64,000 nt of DNA from Pyropia haitanensis (Eukaryota; Rhodophyta; Bangiophyceae; Bangiales; Bangiaceae), in assembly GCA_008729055.1 (NCBI GenBank), contig SDUX01000008.1, positions 4,675,756 to 4,739,755 of the forward strand, read 5' to 3'. Below are positions 11,281-20,527 of the stretch, piece after piece. The notes under the pieces were generated by a model. The model was not told the origin of the DNA and did not search any database. It worked only from the letters and a program-made list of their open reading frames with translations. The translations under genes and the position numbers were made by a program. Position 1 is the first letter of the stretch. Every line of letters starts with the position of its first letter.

Positions 11281-11774
11281 GCGGCTAGCTGTCTGAGTGG
11301 GTAGAGGGGGGGGGGGGGGGGGGAGGGAAGCTGGGGGGAGGCATGGGTGTACGCGGGAGGGGATGGTAGTGTGAGATGCACGCGTCTTGCGCTGTGGCGG
11401 CGGTGGTTGTTTGAGTATGGCGAAAGGACGATGTGAAGTGGCAATGGTGGCAGAGGGGGCGCACACTTGTAGCCGCGCCTGCCGATGCTCGTCCTGTGGC
11501 AGGCGATGTTTTCGTGTCGTCCCGCACCCGGTACATTTTCCAGTCATTGTTGTCCGTCTGTGAACAACGGAGGGCGTGCCTTTGCGCTGCACTTGTCGTG
11601 GCTGTTGTGTTCGTGGCGGCTCCATGGATCGCCAGTGTTCAGCACGGTTACCCTCGCACGATTGGCCTGCAACTGTCCACCCCGCCGTGCCGAGACGTGT
11701 CTCCCCTACTCACTTGGCCCCCTCTACTCTCCGCGGCCATCACCCCCCCCCCCCTCCGCCCCTGCACTGCGCCC
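11281..11774. other. Short convergent intergenic region with a G18 run
   Basis: This holds the 3' ends of the NmrA-like gene (plus) and the GlmU-type gene (minus). G18 starts at about 11306, soon after the stop codon. No gene is seen. Confidence 0.5.
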
Positions 11775-12974
11775 TCACTTCTTCTCTTGGCTGCCCCCCC
11801 CCGGCGTCCCCCTCTCTCGTTTCTCACACCGCCTCTCGAGCGCTGCCAGCTCCTCCACCGTGTTGGCTCCCTCCACCCGCCACACCTGCTCTGGAGGCAT
11901 GGCCGCCGCGCGGACCGTCCGCCCGGCCTTGGCCATCGCCACCACAAAGTCGGTCGCATAGTACTCGGATCGGCCGCCGCCCGTCGGGTGCGCGGCGAGG
12001 CCGCCCAGGGCGGTCCGCAACGCCGCCGCGTCCGCCACCACCACCCCGGAATTGAACTCGTCGAGCGCGTCCAGGTCGGCCGCGCTGTACGGCACGCCCG
12101 CGTACGTGCGGGCGTCGCCGCCGGCTGCCGCCGCGGCGAGCGCGGTAATCGTCTTCTTCTCTACAATGTCCACAATGACCGCGGCGTCGGGGGCCGCCGC
12201 CTCGCGGACGCCCGTCGCGGCCGCCCCAGTGCCGGCGGCGCCGTCCAGCCGCACCGCCCGCACGATGCGGCCGTAGCTCGCGCCACCGCCCGCCGACGCC
12301 GACCGGGAGCCCGTCAGCACCGTCGCGCCGTGGCGCGCGTCGGCCGCTACGAACCGCCGGTGGGTGTCGAGGAGGCCCACCAGCAGCGCGCCGTCCACCC
12401 CCGGCGTGTCGGCACACAGCACGAGGACGGCGCCCGCCCACGACGGCGGCACCGCCGCTTCCAGCGCCACCGCCACCGCGTGGCCGGTGCCCAGGCGGGG
12501 TTCCTGGAGGACAAACGCTGCCACGGGGGGAGAGGGCAGGGGGAGCGTGTCCCCGCCAGCGGCGCCCGTCGTCCCCCCCCCCACCCCCCCCTTCGTTCCT
12601 CCAAGGGTGGTCACCACCTGCTCCGCGGCGTGGCCGACGACCGCCACCGCCACGGCGCCTGCGTCCGTGGCGGCGCCGACGACAATGGCGGCAAGCGGCC
12701 GCCCCCGGAACGGCACGAGCACCTTGGGCGTCGGCGCCACGAAGCGGCTGCCCTGCCCGCCTGCGAGCACCACCGCAAGCACCCCCCCGGGGAGCGCCGA
12801 CGACGATGGGGAGGCGGCGACCGCGGCGGCGACCGCCGCCTGGATGTCGGCCTGCGACGGGGACGGAGTGGGGGGGGACGTAGGGGGGAAGAGCAGGGCC
12901 GGGGGGGGAGCGGCAGCCAGGTAGGCACCGAGGAGGGGGAGGGTCGGCGTGGACGGCGGCCGCCCATCGGCCAT
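11775..12974 (-). CDS. GlmU-type NTP-transferase domain protein (sugar-1-phosphate uridylyltransferase-like)
   Basis: The protein has 399 residues from ATG (cat at 12972-12974). After a Pro/Ala-rich N-terminus, residues about 62-330 form an NTP-transferase fold: VLAVVLAGGQGSRF with the nucleotide-binding AGGQGSR at 71-77, PTPKVLVPFRGRPL with the conserved Lys, LGTGHAVAVALE (uridine-binding LGTGHA block), LVLCADTPGVDG (metal-binding Asp), a VDIVEKK block, and EGANTVEELAALERR at the end of the domain. These match the pyrophosphorylase half of bacterial GlmU, which makes UDP-GlcNAc from GlcNAc-1-phosphate and UTP. The left-handed beta-helix acetyltransferase half is absent. Eukaryotes normally use a different UDP-GlcNAc pyrophosphorylase, so bacterial or plastid ancestry is likely. 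Substrate is not certain; other sugar-1-phosphates are possible. Confidence 0.85.
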   Translation of the reverse strand: MADGRPPSTPTLPLLGAYLAAAPPPALLFPPTSPPTPSPSQADIQAAVAAAVAASPSSSALPGGVLAVVLAGGQGSRFVAPTPKVLVPFRGRPLAAIVVGAATDAGAVAVAVVGHAAEQVVTTLGGTKGGVGGGTTGAAGGDTLPLPSPPVAAFVLQEPRLGTGHAVAVALEAAVPPSWAGAVLVLCADTPGVDGALLVGLLDTHRRFVAADARHGATVLTGSRSASAGGGASYGRIVRAVRLDGAAGTGAAATGVREAAAPDAAVIVDIVEKKTITALAAAAAGGDARTYAGVPYSAADLDALDEFNSGVVVADAAALRTALGGLAAHPTGGGRSEYYATDFVVAMAKAGRTVRAAAMPPEQVWRVEGANTVEELAALERRCEKRERGTPGGGSQEKK

Positions 12975-14028
12975 GGTTAAACAGCAAGGGGCAGGCAGCG
13001 AGAACAGTGAAGGGGTGGGGGCAGAGGCAGGGGATGCAAAGACCGGGGCGAGAGCCCGCAGTTGAAGACCGGTGACAACCACACCGTGGCCAGCCCGCCG
13101 AGCCCTGATTTACCGCTGTGGGCCAAACCGCTACAAGCACACCGCGAGCCACAGGGGGCGGCGTTGGTGAGGCAGGTCGGACGGGGGAGTGGCGGGGGCG
13201 GTCCGCGGGGTGAAGCCGCGACGGGGTGGGTGCAGTGGAACCACTGCCGCCGCCACCGTGACGACAGGGTGATTCACGTCGCCGTGACGAGCTACGCGAC
13301 GGGACCACTGCCACTGCTGTGACAAGGGGAGCTTGCCGACGGGGTGGACGAGGGGCGGTGCGGTGTGCCACTGGCACCGCAACGGAATATCCGGGACAGA
13401 CGTGTGCCGTCCACGTGTCGTTGCAGGCCAAATGCTCGGTCGGCCGCCCATCCGTTTCGCCTTCCGGCGCTTGGCGCCATGCGAGGAAATTGCCGCGCCG
13501 CCCGACCCGTGCCTGCGGCAGCGCCCGGTCATCATCGGGTCGCGGGTCATCGGGACTTCACAGCTGGCCCTGCCGCCCGGCGCCGTGCCTGTCCTGGCCA
13601 CGCGGCTGGCGGTGGGTGCCGGTGGCACAAGCGGCGGCGGCGGCTGTGACGGCGACGAGAGGGCGTCAGCGGCCGGCGGTGACGGCGACCAGACGGCTTG
13701 TGCGGGTGGTGGTGGCGGTGCTGGCGACGGTTCTTGGCAACGTGCGAGCTGCTGGCCTCCTGCCCACCTCTCTTTGACTGGCACCCCGCTTCGGCCGCCT
13801 GCTCTCTCCTGCTCTTGACCCACCCTGAACTCCTGGTGCCGCCGCCCCGGGCCCCTTCTTGACTCGCTTTGACACTTTGCCGCCCCTGTCTGTCCCGTTT
13901 TTTACTGCCTGCTCGCCTGGCTCGTCCCGCTCACCCCCTCCTCCGCGCCGCGACGCCCCTCGTTGGCTCCCCTCTCCCCTTCCCCCCCCTCTTCGTGCCA
14001 CCCGCCTCTTGCCACGCGACCGCCGCTC
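12975..14028. promoter_or_regulatory. Divergent promoter region of the GlmU-type gene and RAD1
   Basis: About 1.05 kb separates the two starts. Open frames run across it on both strands but show no domain and use shadow-like composition. Immediately before the RAD1 ATG lies a C/T-rich leader (13945-14015). No TATA box is visible. Confidence 0.45.
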
Positions 14029-15736
14029 ATGGAGGCCCCCACGGGGGAAACGGTGGGAGGAACGGCGGCAACAGGGCCGTCGGGGGACCCCCCCGCGCCC
14101 GCCCCCCCCCCCCCCGGCGGCGGCACCGCCGCTGAGCCACTCCTCTCGTGCCGCCTCGACACGGCGCGCATCCTCGCGGACGCGCTCGGTTGCATCGCGA
14201 CGCCATCCCGCAAGGCCGCCGTCGTCGTGCTGTCGGTGCCCGAGCATGGCGGCCTCCGCTTTGCGGTCGAGGACACGGGCTGCCTGCAGGGGCGGGTCGT
14301 CCTGCGGCGGCCCGTCTTCGCCGCGTTTACCGCGCGCTCCCGGGATGTGCAGGCGCGCGTTGCGCTGGGGCCGCTGCTCGACTGCCTCAACCTGTTTAGT
14401 GGGTTTTGGGATAAGCACGCGACGGCGCTGCAGCTCATCTACGTCGGGCCGGGTCACCCGCTGGTGTTGCTGCTGCAGGTAGGTTGATGGGGGAGCGGTA
14501 TGGGGGGGCGGGGCGAGGGGGGGCCGGGGTCTGGGCGAGGTAGGGTAGTGCGTACATCTGGGTTGGCAGATGCCGCCCTGTTCCTCCGGTGAGTTGCCTG
14601 TCCGACGATGCATTCCCTGGTGCAGAGCTGTGCTGGGTGGCTTGTCGTGACCGCTGACGCGGCCATGCGAGGCAGTGCGCCATGTCCCCTAACCCAACCC
14701 ACCTGTGCGTTTCCATTGCTTCCATGGGCCCGCCGACTGCTCGTCTATCTCTGTCCGCTTGCGCCTCCCCCTGCCCCTCCCCGTAGGAAAAAGACACGGT
14801 CACCGAGTGCACGCTCGCTACCCTCGAAGGCCAAGGCCTGAGCGACTTTGCGTTTGCGAGCCAGGGCGTCCTCAACCACACCATCATCTCGTCGCCCGCC
14901 CTGCGGGAGGCGCTGCTCGAGCTCGACTATGGGGGAGCGACGCACGCGGAGCTGCGGCTCGCCGCCGAGGCGCCCCACTTTCGCTTCCGCTCGCCGGCGC
15001 CCATGAGCCTGGGCATCCTCTCTGCCACCCCCGACGATGGGCATCCTGCCGCTGCTGATGGCGGGGGCGGCGCCGCGCCGACCCCCCCCCCCCCCACCCT
15101 CGGCGGCACGCTCGCGGGCCTCCCCCCCCGGCTGGCGTCCATCCCCCAGTGCACGGTCCTGCTGCCCGGCCCCGGCGACGATGCCGGGGGCGGATCGGGG
15201 GTGCTGGAAAAGTTCACCGTCCGCGCGACGCAGGTGTCGTCGTACCGGCTGTCGTTGCTGCGGCGGGCGACGCGCGCGCTGGCGCTGTCGGACGTGACCA
15301 AGCTCCGCACCAACCACGACGGGATGCTGTCGCTCGCCATCCAGCTCCGCGTGGGGGGGCTGGCGGGATTGGCGGCGGGGGTGGGGTGGGCGGCGGCGGC
15401 GGCGGCGGCATGATGATGGGCGGTGGCGGCATGATGATGGGCGGTGGCGCCGCCGCCGCCGCCGCCGCGGGTGGGGGGGGGGGGGGGGGCGCCGCGGGCG
15501 GCGCCGCCGCCGCCGGCGCCGGCGCAGGAGCGGGGGGCGCCACGCCTGGCGAGGGGGCGGGCGGGCCTGGCGCGCTCGGCGGCCTCACCGGCGGGGGCGC
15601 GGGGGTGTTTCGTCCGCGGCCGGTGGCAGACCTCGGCACGATCGTCTTTGTCGAGTTCCTCATTGTGGCCGACGAGATCGAGCCGGGGGAGGAGGAGGAG
15701 GAGGACGACGAGGAGGAGGGGGGGGGGGGGAGGTAA
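14029..15736 (+). CDS. RAD1: RAD1, subunit of the 9-1-1 DNA-damage checkpoint clamp
   Basis: Two exons: 14029-14478 and 14787-15736, joined in phase 0 (LLLQ|EKDTVTE). RAD1, with RAD9 and HUS1, forms the PCNA-like ring loaded at damaged DNA in the nucleus to activate the ATR pathway. Exon 1 encodes LSCRLDTARILADAL, HGGLRFAVEDTGCLQGRVVL and ALGPLLDCLNLFSGF; exon 2 encodes LREALLELDY, HFRFRSPAP, VSSYRLSLLRRATRALALS and VTKLRTNHDGMLSLAIQL, all in the order seen in RAD1 proteins, ending in IVFVEFLIVADEIEP and an acidic tail. The frame changes from 3 to 2 at G7 (15353-15359); without it the protein would stop at 15413 and lose the last beta strand. A Gly/Ala/Met-rich insert (about 15365-15600) splits that last strand from the rest and is unusual for the family. 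Confidence 0.9.
14479..14786 (+). other. RAD1 intron (308 bp, GT-AG)
   Basis: The donor is CAG|GTAGGT and the acceptor CCCCGTAG|GAA. Both exons keep the RAD1 frame in phase 0. The first 70 bases are rich in G runs and the last 40 in C/T runs, the same asymmetry as in the acetyl-CoA carboxylase intron. Confidence 0.9.
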
Positions 15737-16260
15737 CCCCGTCGCCACCCGCCCTCCCTGCGCCGCGTTCGTCACCCCTCCCCCGCCACTGTCACCGCCG
15801 CGGCGGTTGCGCCTTGCAGGCTACACGAGTACTCGATGTGGGTACGTCCCCCCCCCCCGTCCCTCCGCCCCTCCTGCCCGCGCTGGTCACCCCCCCCCCC
15901 CCCCCTACATTTTCTCGCTGGGCACCCCCGAGAGCAGGTCTTGCGACGCACTGCGGAGCTGCTGCTGTTTTCTTTTCTTTTTTTTTCCCGCCTCCCTGGC
16001 CTCTTGGCACCCGCGCGACGCCACCCGCTGACGCGCTCGGCGGCGGTGGGGCCCCTACCGCGTCGCGCGCGCACCGGAGGCGCGTGCACTGGAGGCACGC
16101 CCGCCAACGAGCGCTGGAGGGGGCCGCGCACGGAGGCCCTTGCGACGCATGAATCCTACGTACCCGCGCCGCACATTGAGGCCCCTTTGCCAACGAGGCC
16201 TTTGCCGCGCATCAAGGCGCTGCGCTTCAGGGGCCTTGCACGGTGGCTGGATTGCGGAAA

Positions 16261-16299
<39 letters not shown>
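16261..16299 (+). repeat. Uninterrupted (G)39 homopolymer
   Basis: Thirty-nine consecutive G are read between GGAAA and TGTGG. It is the longest single-base run I found in the window and lies in intergenic DNA. Its true length is uncertain in any assembly. Confidence 0.85.
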
Positions 16300-16300
<1 letters not shown>

Positions 16301-16490
16301 GTGGCAGGTCGTGGTCCGCGGGCCGCCAGGGCCAGCCGTGCGTCGCCCCTCCACGCGACGATCGCGCGTCGTGCCAAATGCCACCTCTCCCTCGCTGATC
16401 ATCCTTGCGTACCGCCCGATCGCGGATCGCTGACGACCACCTGGCCGTGTCGAGGTGCCAGAGGGGGGGGGGGGCGGTCCGATTGCGCGC

Positions 16491-16560
16491 GGGTGATGGG
16501 ATGAGTCATGCACGCGGGTGATGGGATGACTCATGGGCGCGGGTGATGGGACGACTTAAG
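16491..16560. repeat. Three 25-bp tandem repeats carrying AP-1/GCN4-like palindromes
   Basis: Units start at 16491, 16516 and 16541 with GGGTGATGGG. The first two are followed by ATGAGTCAT and ATGACTCAT, perfect matches to the bZIP consensus ATGA(C/G)TCAT; the third has the degraded ACGACTTA. The site lies 3' of the carbonic anhydrase gene and 3' of RAD1, so a regulatory role is only a possibility. Confidence 0.7.
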
Positions 16561-16934
16561 TGCGCGGCGGGCCCCGAGGGCTGCGGGCTGTGGTCGCCCA
16601 CCGCTTCCGTTCCCCGCTCAACTGCTTGTTCGTCGGCCCCCCGTCATCCATCGCTTTTTTGTCCTGCCCGATGGTGCATGTGCTCCTGCCGCGCCTATCT
16701 AACTGTGCTTGTGGACCCGACACCATCGTCCACGGTGGGGAGCGGTGGGAATGACACGCAAGTGCGAGACCGCTGGCACGTCTGCCACTGACACTGCAGA
16801 CGTATAGTTAAGCGATGTGAGGAGAGAGTTTGCGACCCCGTCCATCACACCCTCCCTTCCACCTCCCTCCTATTTTTCTCCCTGCCTCAACCCCACTCCT
16901 CCGTCCTCGCGATGGTCCAACCGCTCACCCTCGT

Positions 16935-17798
16935 CTACATGGCCATGTGGCCGCTGTAGCACGTCAGCTTGCGCCCGTTGAGCGGCTGCACCGGCCGGTC
17001 GGTCAGCACCACGGAGCCGCCCGCGGAGAGGAGGGACACGCCCACCCGCCGCAGCTGGTCCGCGCTCGCCGTCCGCGGCGTGGACGAGACCGCCCACGTG
17101 ACGCCCTCGGTGCATGGCGGGGTGGTAAGGGAGCCGCCGTACTGGCACCAGCCACCCTCGCCGGGCACGAGCGACTCCCAGTCGGCGGTGCTGAGCGTCA
17201 CGTTCATCCCGCCCTCCATGCCGGGCAGCACCGGCACGGAGGCGGTGGTGGCGGCGAGGACCTTCTCGAGCCCCATGTTCGCGGCGCCTACCTCCAGGAG
17301 GACGCCCACGACCAGCAGGTTGCCGTCCTCCGCGGCGTGGACGAGGTGGAGCTCGGCCGGGAAAATCGTCCCGTCGATCGTGTGCTCCGACGACACGTGC
17401 AGGTGCATTTGGATGAGGTCGTAGGTGTAGCCCGCCCAGACGGCGGTGCCGCACGCGCCCGGCGCGACACACGAGTACTTGACCCCGTTGAGCACCTGTG
17501 TCGGCATCAACATCGCGTGGTCGTTCTGAGACGCGAGTTCCCGCACCGGCAGCGGGCCCACGGGGGGCGTCATCATCACGTCAATGGGAGACTGCGAGCG
17601 GCCCGTCTCGCACACCTTCCAGTCGGGGTCGAGAGTGCCCCAAAACGCGGGGCCGCGTGGGCCAAAGTACGACCACTTCGTGTCCGCGTCGGCCGCCGCC
17701 GCAGAGGATGTGACCGCCGCCGCGACTGCGGCCGCAACCGCTACCGCCGCGACCACCGCCGTGGAGCGCCGGTGGGGGCTGTCCCCGCGCACTGCCAT
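16935..17798 (-). CDS. Secreted alpha-type carbonic anhydrase
   Basis: The protein has 287 residues from ATG (cat at 17796-17798); there is no frame break. Residues 1-38 form a signal peptide: basic start, then a long Ala/Val core (VVAAVAVAAAVAAAVTSSA). The catalytic domain shows QSPIDV near 69, HLH at 132-134, ELHLVH at 149-154 and SLTTPPCTEGVTW. By comparison with animal CA II, His132, His134 and His151 bind zinc, Glu149 is the indirect ligand, the Thr in LTTPP is the gatekeeper and His94 (NDHAML) may be the proton shuttle. Cys63 and the Cys in TPPCTE fit the usual disulfide. The enzyme interconverts CO2 and bicarbonate, most likely in the cell wall or periplasmic space, supporting inorganic-carbon uptake. 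Its promoter has a GTATAAGA box like that of the CBM1 gene. Confidence 0.95.
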   Translation of the reverse strand: MAVRGDSPHRRSTAVVAAVAVAAAVAAAVTSSAAAADADTKWSYFGPRGPAFWGTLDPDWKVCETGRSQSPIDVMMTPPVGPLPVRELASQNDHAMLMPTQVLNGVKYSCVAPGACGTAVWAGYTYDLIQMHLHVSSEHTIDGTIFPAELHLVHAAEDGNLLVVGVLLEVGAANMGLEKVLAATTASVPVLPGMEGGMNVTLSTADWESLVPGEGGWCQYGGSLTTPPCTEGVTWAVSSTPRTASADQLRRVGVSLLSAGGSVVLTDRPVQPLNGRKLTCYSGHMAM

Positions 17799-20199
17799 GA
17801 CGGCTGGGGAGGGGGTGAGAGGTAAGTGGAGTAGGGGAAGGATGGGGTGTACGGGGTGGGGCGGAAATGGAATGGAGGTGCTGTTGGGTACGGTGCGGAT
17901 GTATCACGTCCGATGGCCCTCCCCGCGGTCTTATACCCTCTCCCGGAGCCTGGCATGGATCGACCAGCGCCCTCGCCGCAGGCGTTGGCCGTCGCGACAG
18001 CACGCCGTCCGAGCTCCCCCCTTGCTCCCGCCTGCGACGGCGGAAGCACCGCCGCCTACGACCACCCGCACGCAAGCATCGAGGGAAGTGCGGCCGCCCC
18101 GCTTTGCATGCGCGTCGCCGCCCATATCTCCCAGACCACGCTGCACCCACCTCCCCCACGAAAGGTCTGAAACCCCAGCGCAGGGGAGATACGGCCACGG
18201 TCCGGCCTGCAAGCGCTGGCGGCGGTCTCCCAATCTTCCACCCCCTGTCCGGCTTGCCGTAAGCGGCTGCATCATCTACTTCTTTCCCATCCCGCCCCTG
18301 CTTTCGATCCATTTCGCCACTGCCACCCTTGTGTCCGCGGGGCCACCCCCCCTGCAACGCGACCCGGAGATTCCTCCCCCCGCCGAGACAGGGCGGCCTT
18401 TCGCCACCGGCCGCTAGCCTCCACCGTCTGAGAACGCAACGTCAACGCTACGGCCGCCTCCCCACCCCTCAATGCTCCCCGCCTGCCCTCCCGCGCCACG
18501 CCGTCGCAACGACCAGCGGCCACCCGACCGTCCCTGCCACGGACGTCGTCGTCGGGTGCCGCCATACCACCGCACTGCACCCCTTGGTACGGTGGGCAGC
18601 CCGCGATGGCAGGCCACGCGCGACGGCGGCGGCGCAGGGCGGCGGCAGAGCACTGGCGCAGAGGGCGGGGCGGGGCGGAAGATCACCGGGTAGGGATGGT
18701 GGCGGCAGTCGATCAGCTGGCCTGCCCCTCATCCCTCCTCCCGCCCGTCGCGCCTCTTCCCCTTGGTCCTCGAGCCGACTAAGGGGCAGACGGGCGCCCG
18801 GCCGGCCGGCGGCTCGCTCCCACCTTTCCCCAATCCGTAACCCTACCCCACCTACTGGTACCACAGACCCCAACCTTCACCCCAATGCATGTGGCCGATG
18901 CCCCGGCTACCTCCCCACCCCCATCCCAATTCGGGTGGCTGCTTCCCCCGCCCCCTCCCCCCCCACCTCCGTCCTCTTCGCTCCGCCACCACCACCGTCC
19001 GCCTTCCTGGTCGCCAGACTCCCTTTGCCGTTCTCCCAGTGCCGCCGCATTGTATCGGCTGTGGCATCCTCGATTCGCCGTGGCAGCCGTCTCCGATGCA
19101 CAGTGCGGGGGCCGGCGCTCACGTGGGCGGCGCCGGCGGCCCGCTGGCCGCATCGCCTGTACGCTGGGCTGTCTGCTCGTCCGTGGCGACCGGTCGGCCG
19201 CACGCGGGGGGGCCCTTCTCGCCCGGAAACGAGATTGTTGCGAGCGAATAGCGTCTTTTTCTGTCAAAAGTGATGTTTTTAGACAGATCGGAGCACGCGT
19301 GAGAGGGATGATGGCATCGAGGGCTAGTGAGGTGTCCACGGACCGCTACAGCGGACTGATGCTCACGCACAAGCAACAAGAGACTCAGCCAATCGTATGC
19401 TTGCGTCTACAGCCAACGGTGTGTTGTGGTTCTGGTGTATTGCACTGTCGATGGCAATTGTGTTTCAAGTCATGATTCACGCGGGACCTGCTCTACCTGG
19501 CCTTGAGACAGGGGTTCCAACATTGCACGCCGTTACAAAAGTATCCTACTTGGGAATCGCTCTCTTGTGCAACCGATCATCTCGCGCTTTCTGCGCTTGG
19601 GTGCCATACTTGTTCCTGAGATGGTTTACACTGACTGTCGACGGCTATCCCAGCCCAAGCAATGTGTGGCGAGAAATGGACTATAGAAAATTCCAACCAG
19701 AATACTCCATTTGCGGACCCAGATGGGTTTCTTTCGTTGTGTGTTTTTGTGTGTGTGTTGACGACGGGTGTGCGGCCGAGGCGGGGATGAAGCGACGCAA
19801 GATTGGGAGGGGGACCATGGATGAGGCCAGGGGGGCGGCCGCACCAATGGCTGGGGGGAGGGGCGGCGGCCGGACAATAGGGTGGTCTGTGCCGCCCGGG
19901 TGTAGGGCGATCGGACTGGTGGCGGTGGCGGTGGCAGATGTGGCGGTGGTGGCGGCAAGGACGGCGACAAGCGCGACCTGACTGTGATAACGTCGGTGGC
20001 GAGAGGGGACGACGGGGGAGCGTTTTGCGGCGTGCGGGTCTGGGCGGAATCCGCGAGGACGGGTCGGGGGCGTAGGATGGGCGGCGGTGGCACTGGCGGC
20101 GTTGGCCGCGGTGGCGGCGGCGGCGGCGGCAACGTCTTGCTCGTTTTCGACGTTGTCAAGGGCCAGCGCGGACCCACTGGCCGGGAACCGTGACGCGGG
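17799..20199. other. Gene-poor region upstream of the carbonic anhydrase gene
   Basis: The first 150 bp hold the carbonic anhydrase leader and TATA box. The rest has moderate GC, falling near 19230-19760 (runs such as GTCTTTTTCTGTC and GTGTGTTTTTGTG). Open frames such as 18329-19273 (plus) and 19397-19981 (plus) show no domain, motif or composition that supports coding. The AT-richer part may be old transposon sequence, but I found no ends. Confidence 0.4.
17929..17936 (-). promoter_or_regulatory. Candidate TATA box (GTATAAGA) of the carbonic anhydrase gene
   Basis: On the minus strand GTATAAGACCG lies about 135 bp before the start codon, with a pyrimidine-rich leader between. The same eight bases occur at a similar distance before the CBM1 protein gene. 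Confidence 0.6.
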
Positions 20200-20527
20200 G
20201 TGGGGCAGGGCACGTACATGACATTGCCTTGCTCCCCGCCCTCTACACACGGGGTGGGGTTGTTTCATTTTTTTTGTGGCGGGTGTTGTGCCCCTGGTCT
20301 GATGCGGCAGCCCGGCGGTGGCGCCGCCACCACAGCCTCCGGTGGGTGGTGCGGTCGCGGCGGTCGCAGTTGCAGCGGGTGCGGTAGGGGCGGTGGTGGG
20401 GGCGGCGCGTGCGGCGGCGGCGGGGGCGGCGGCGGGCGGGTGCCGCCCCGGGTGGCCAACGTAGTGGCGGCGCTGCGGACGGTGCGCGCGCCCGCGTGCA
20501 CCCCCCCCCCCCCCCGCCCCCCCCCCC

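Larger units (their letters stand above)
15737..16934. other. Convergent intergenic region with poly-G and a 25-bp repeat
   Basis: This region lies between RAD1 and the carbonic anhydrase stop codon. It holds C runs near 15890-15905, a 39-base G run and three 25-bp repeats (listed separately). Open frames here are short or low in complexity and show no domain. Confidence 0.5.

Noticed and set aside
18329..19273. 314-codon plus frame upstream of the carbonic anhydrase gene
   Set aside because: Pro/Arg/Ser-rich, without domain or good start context; probably chance.
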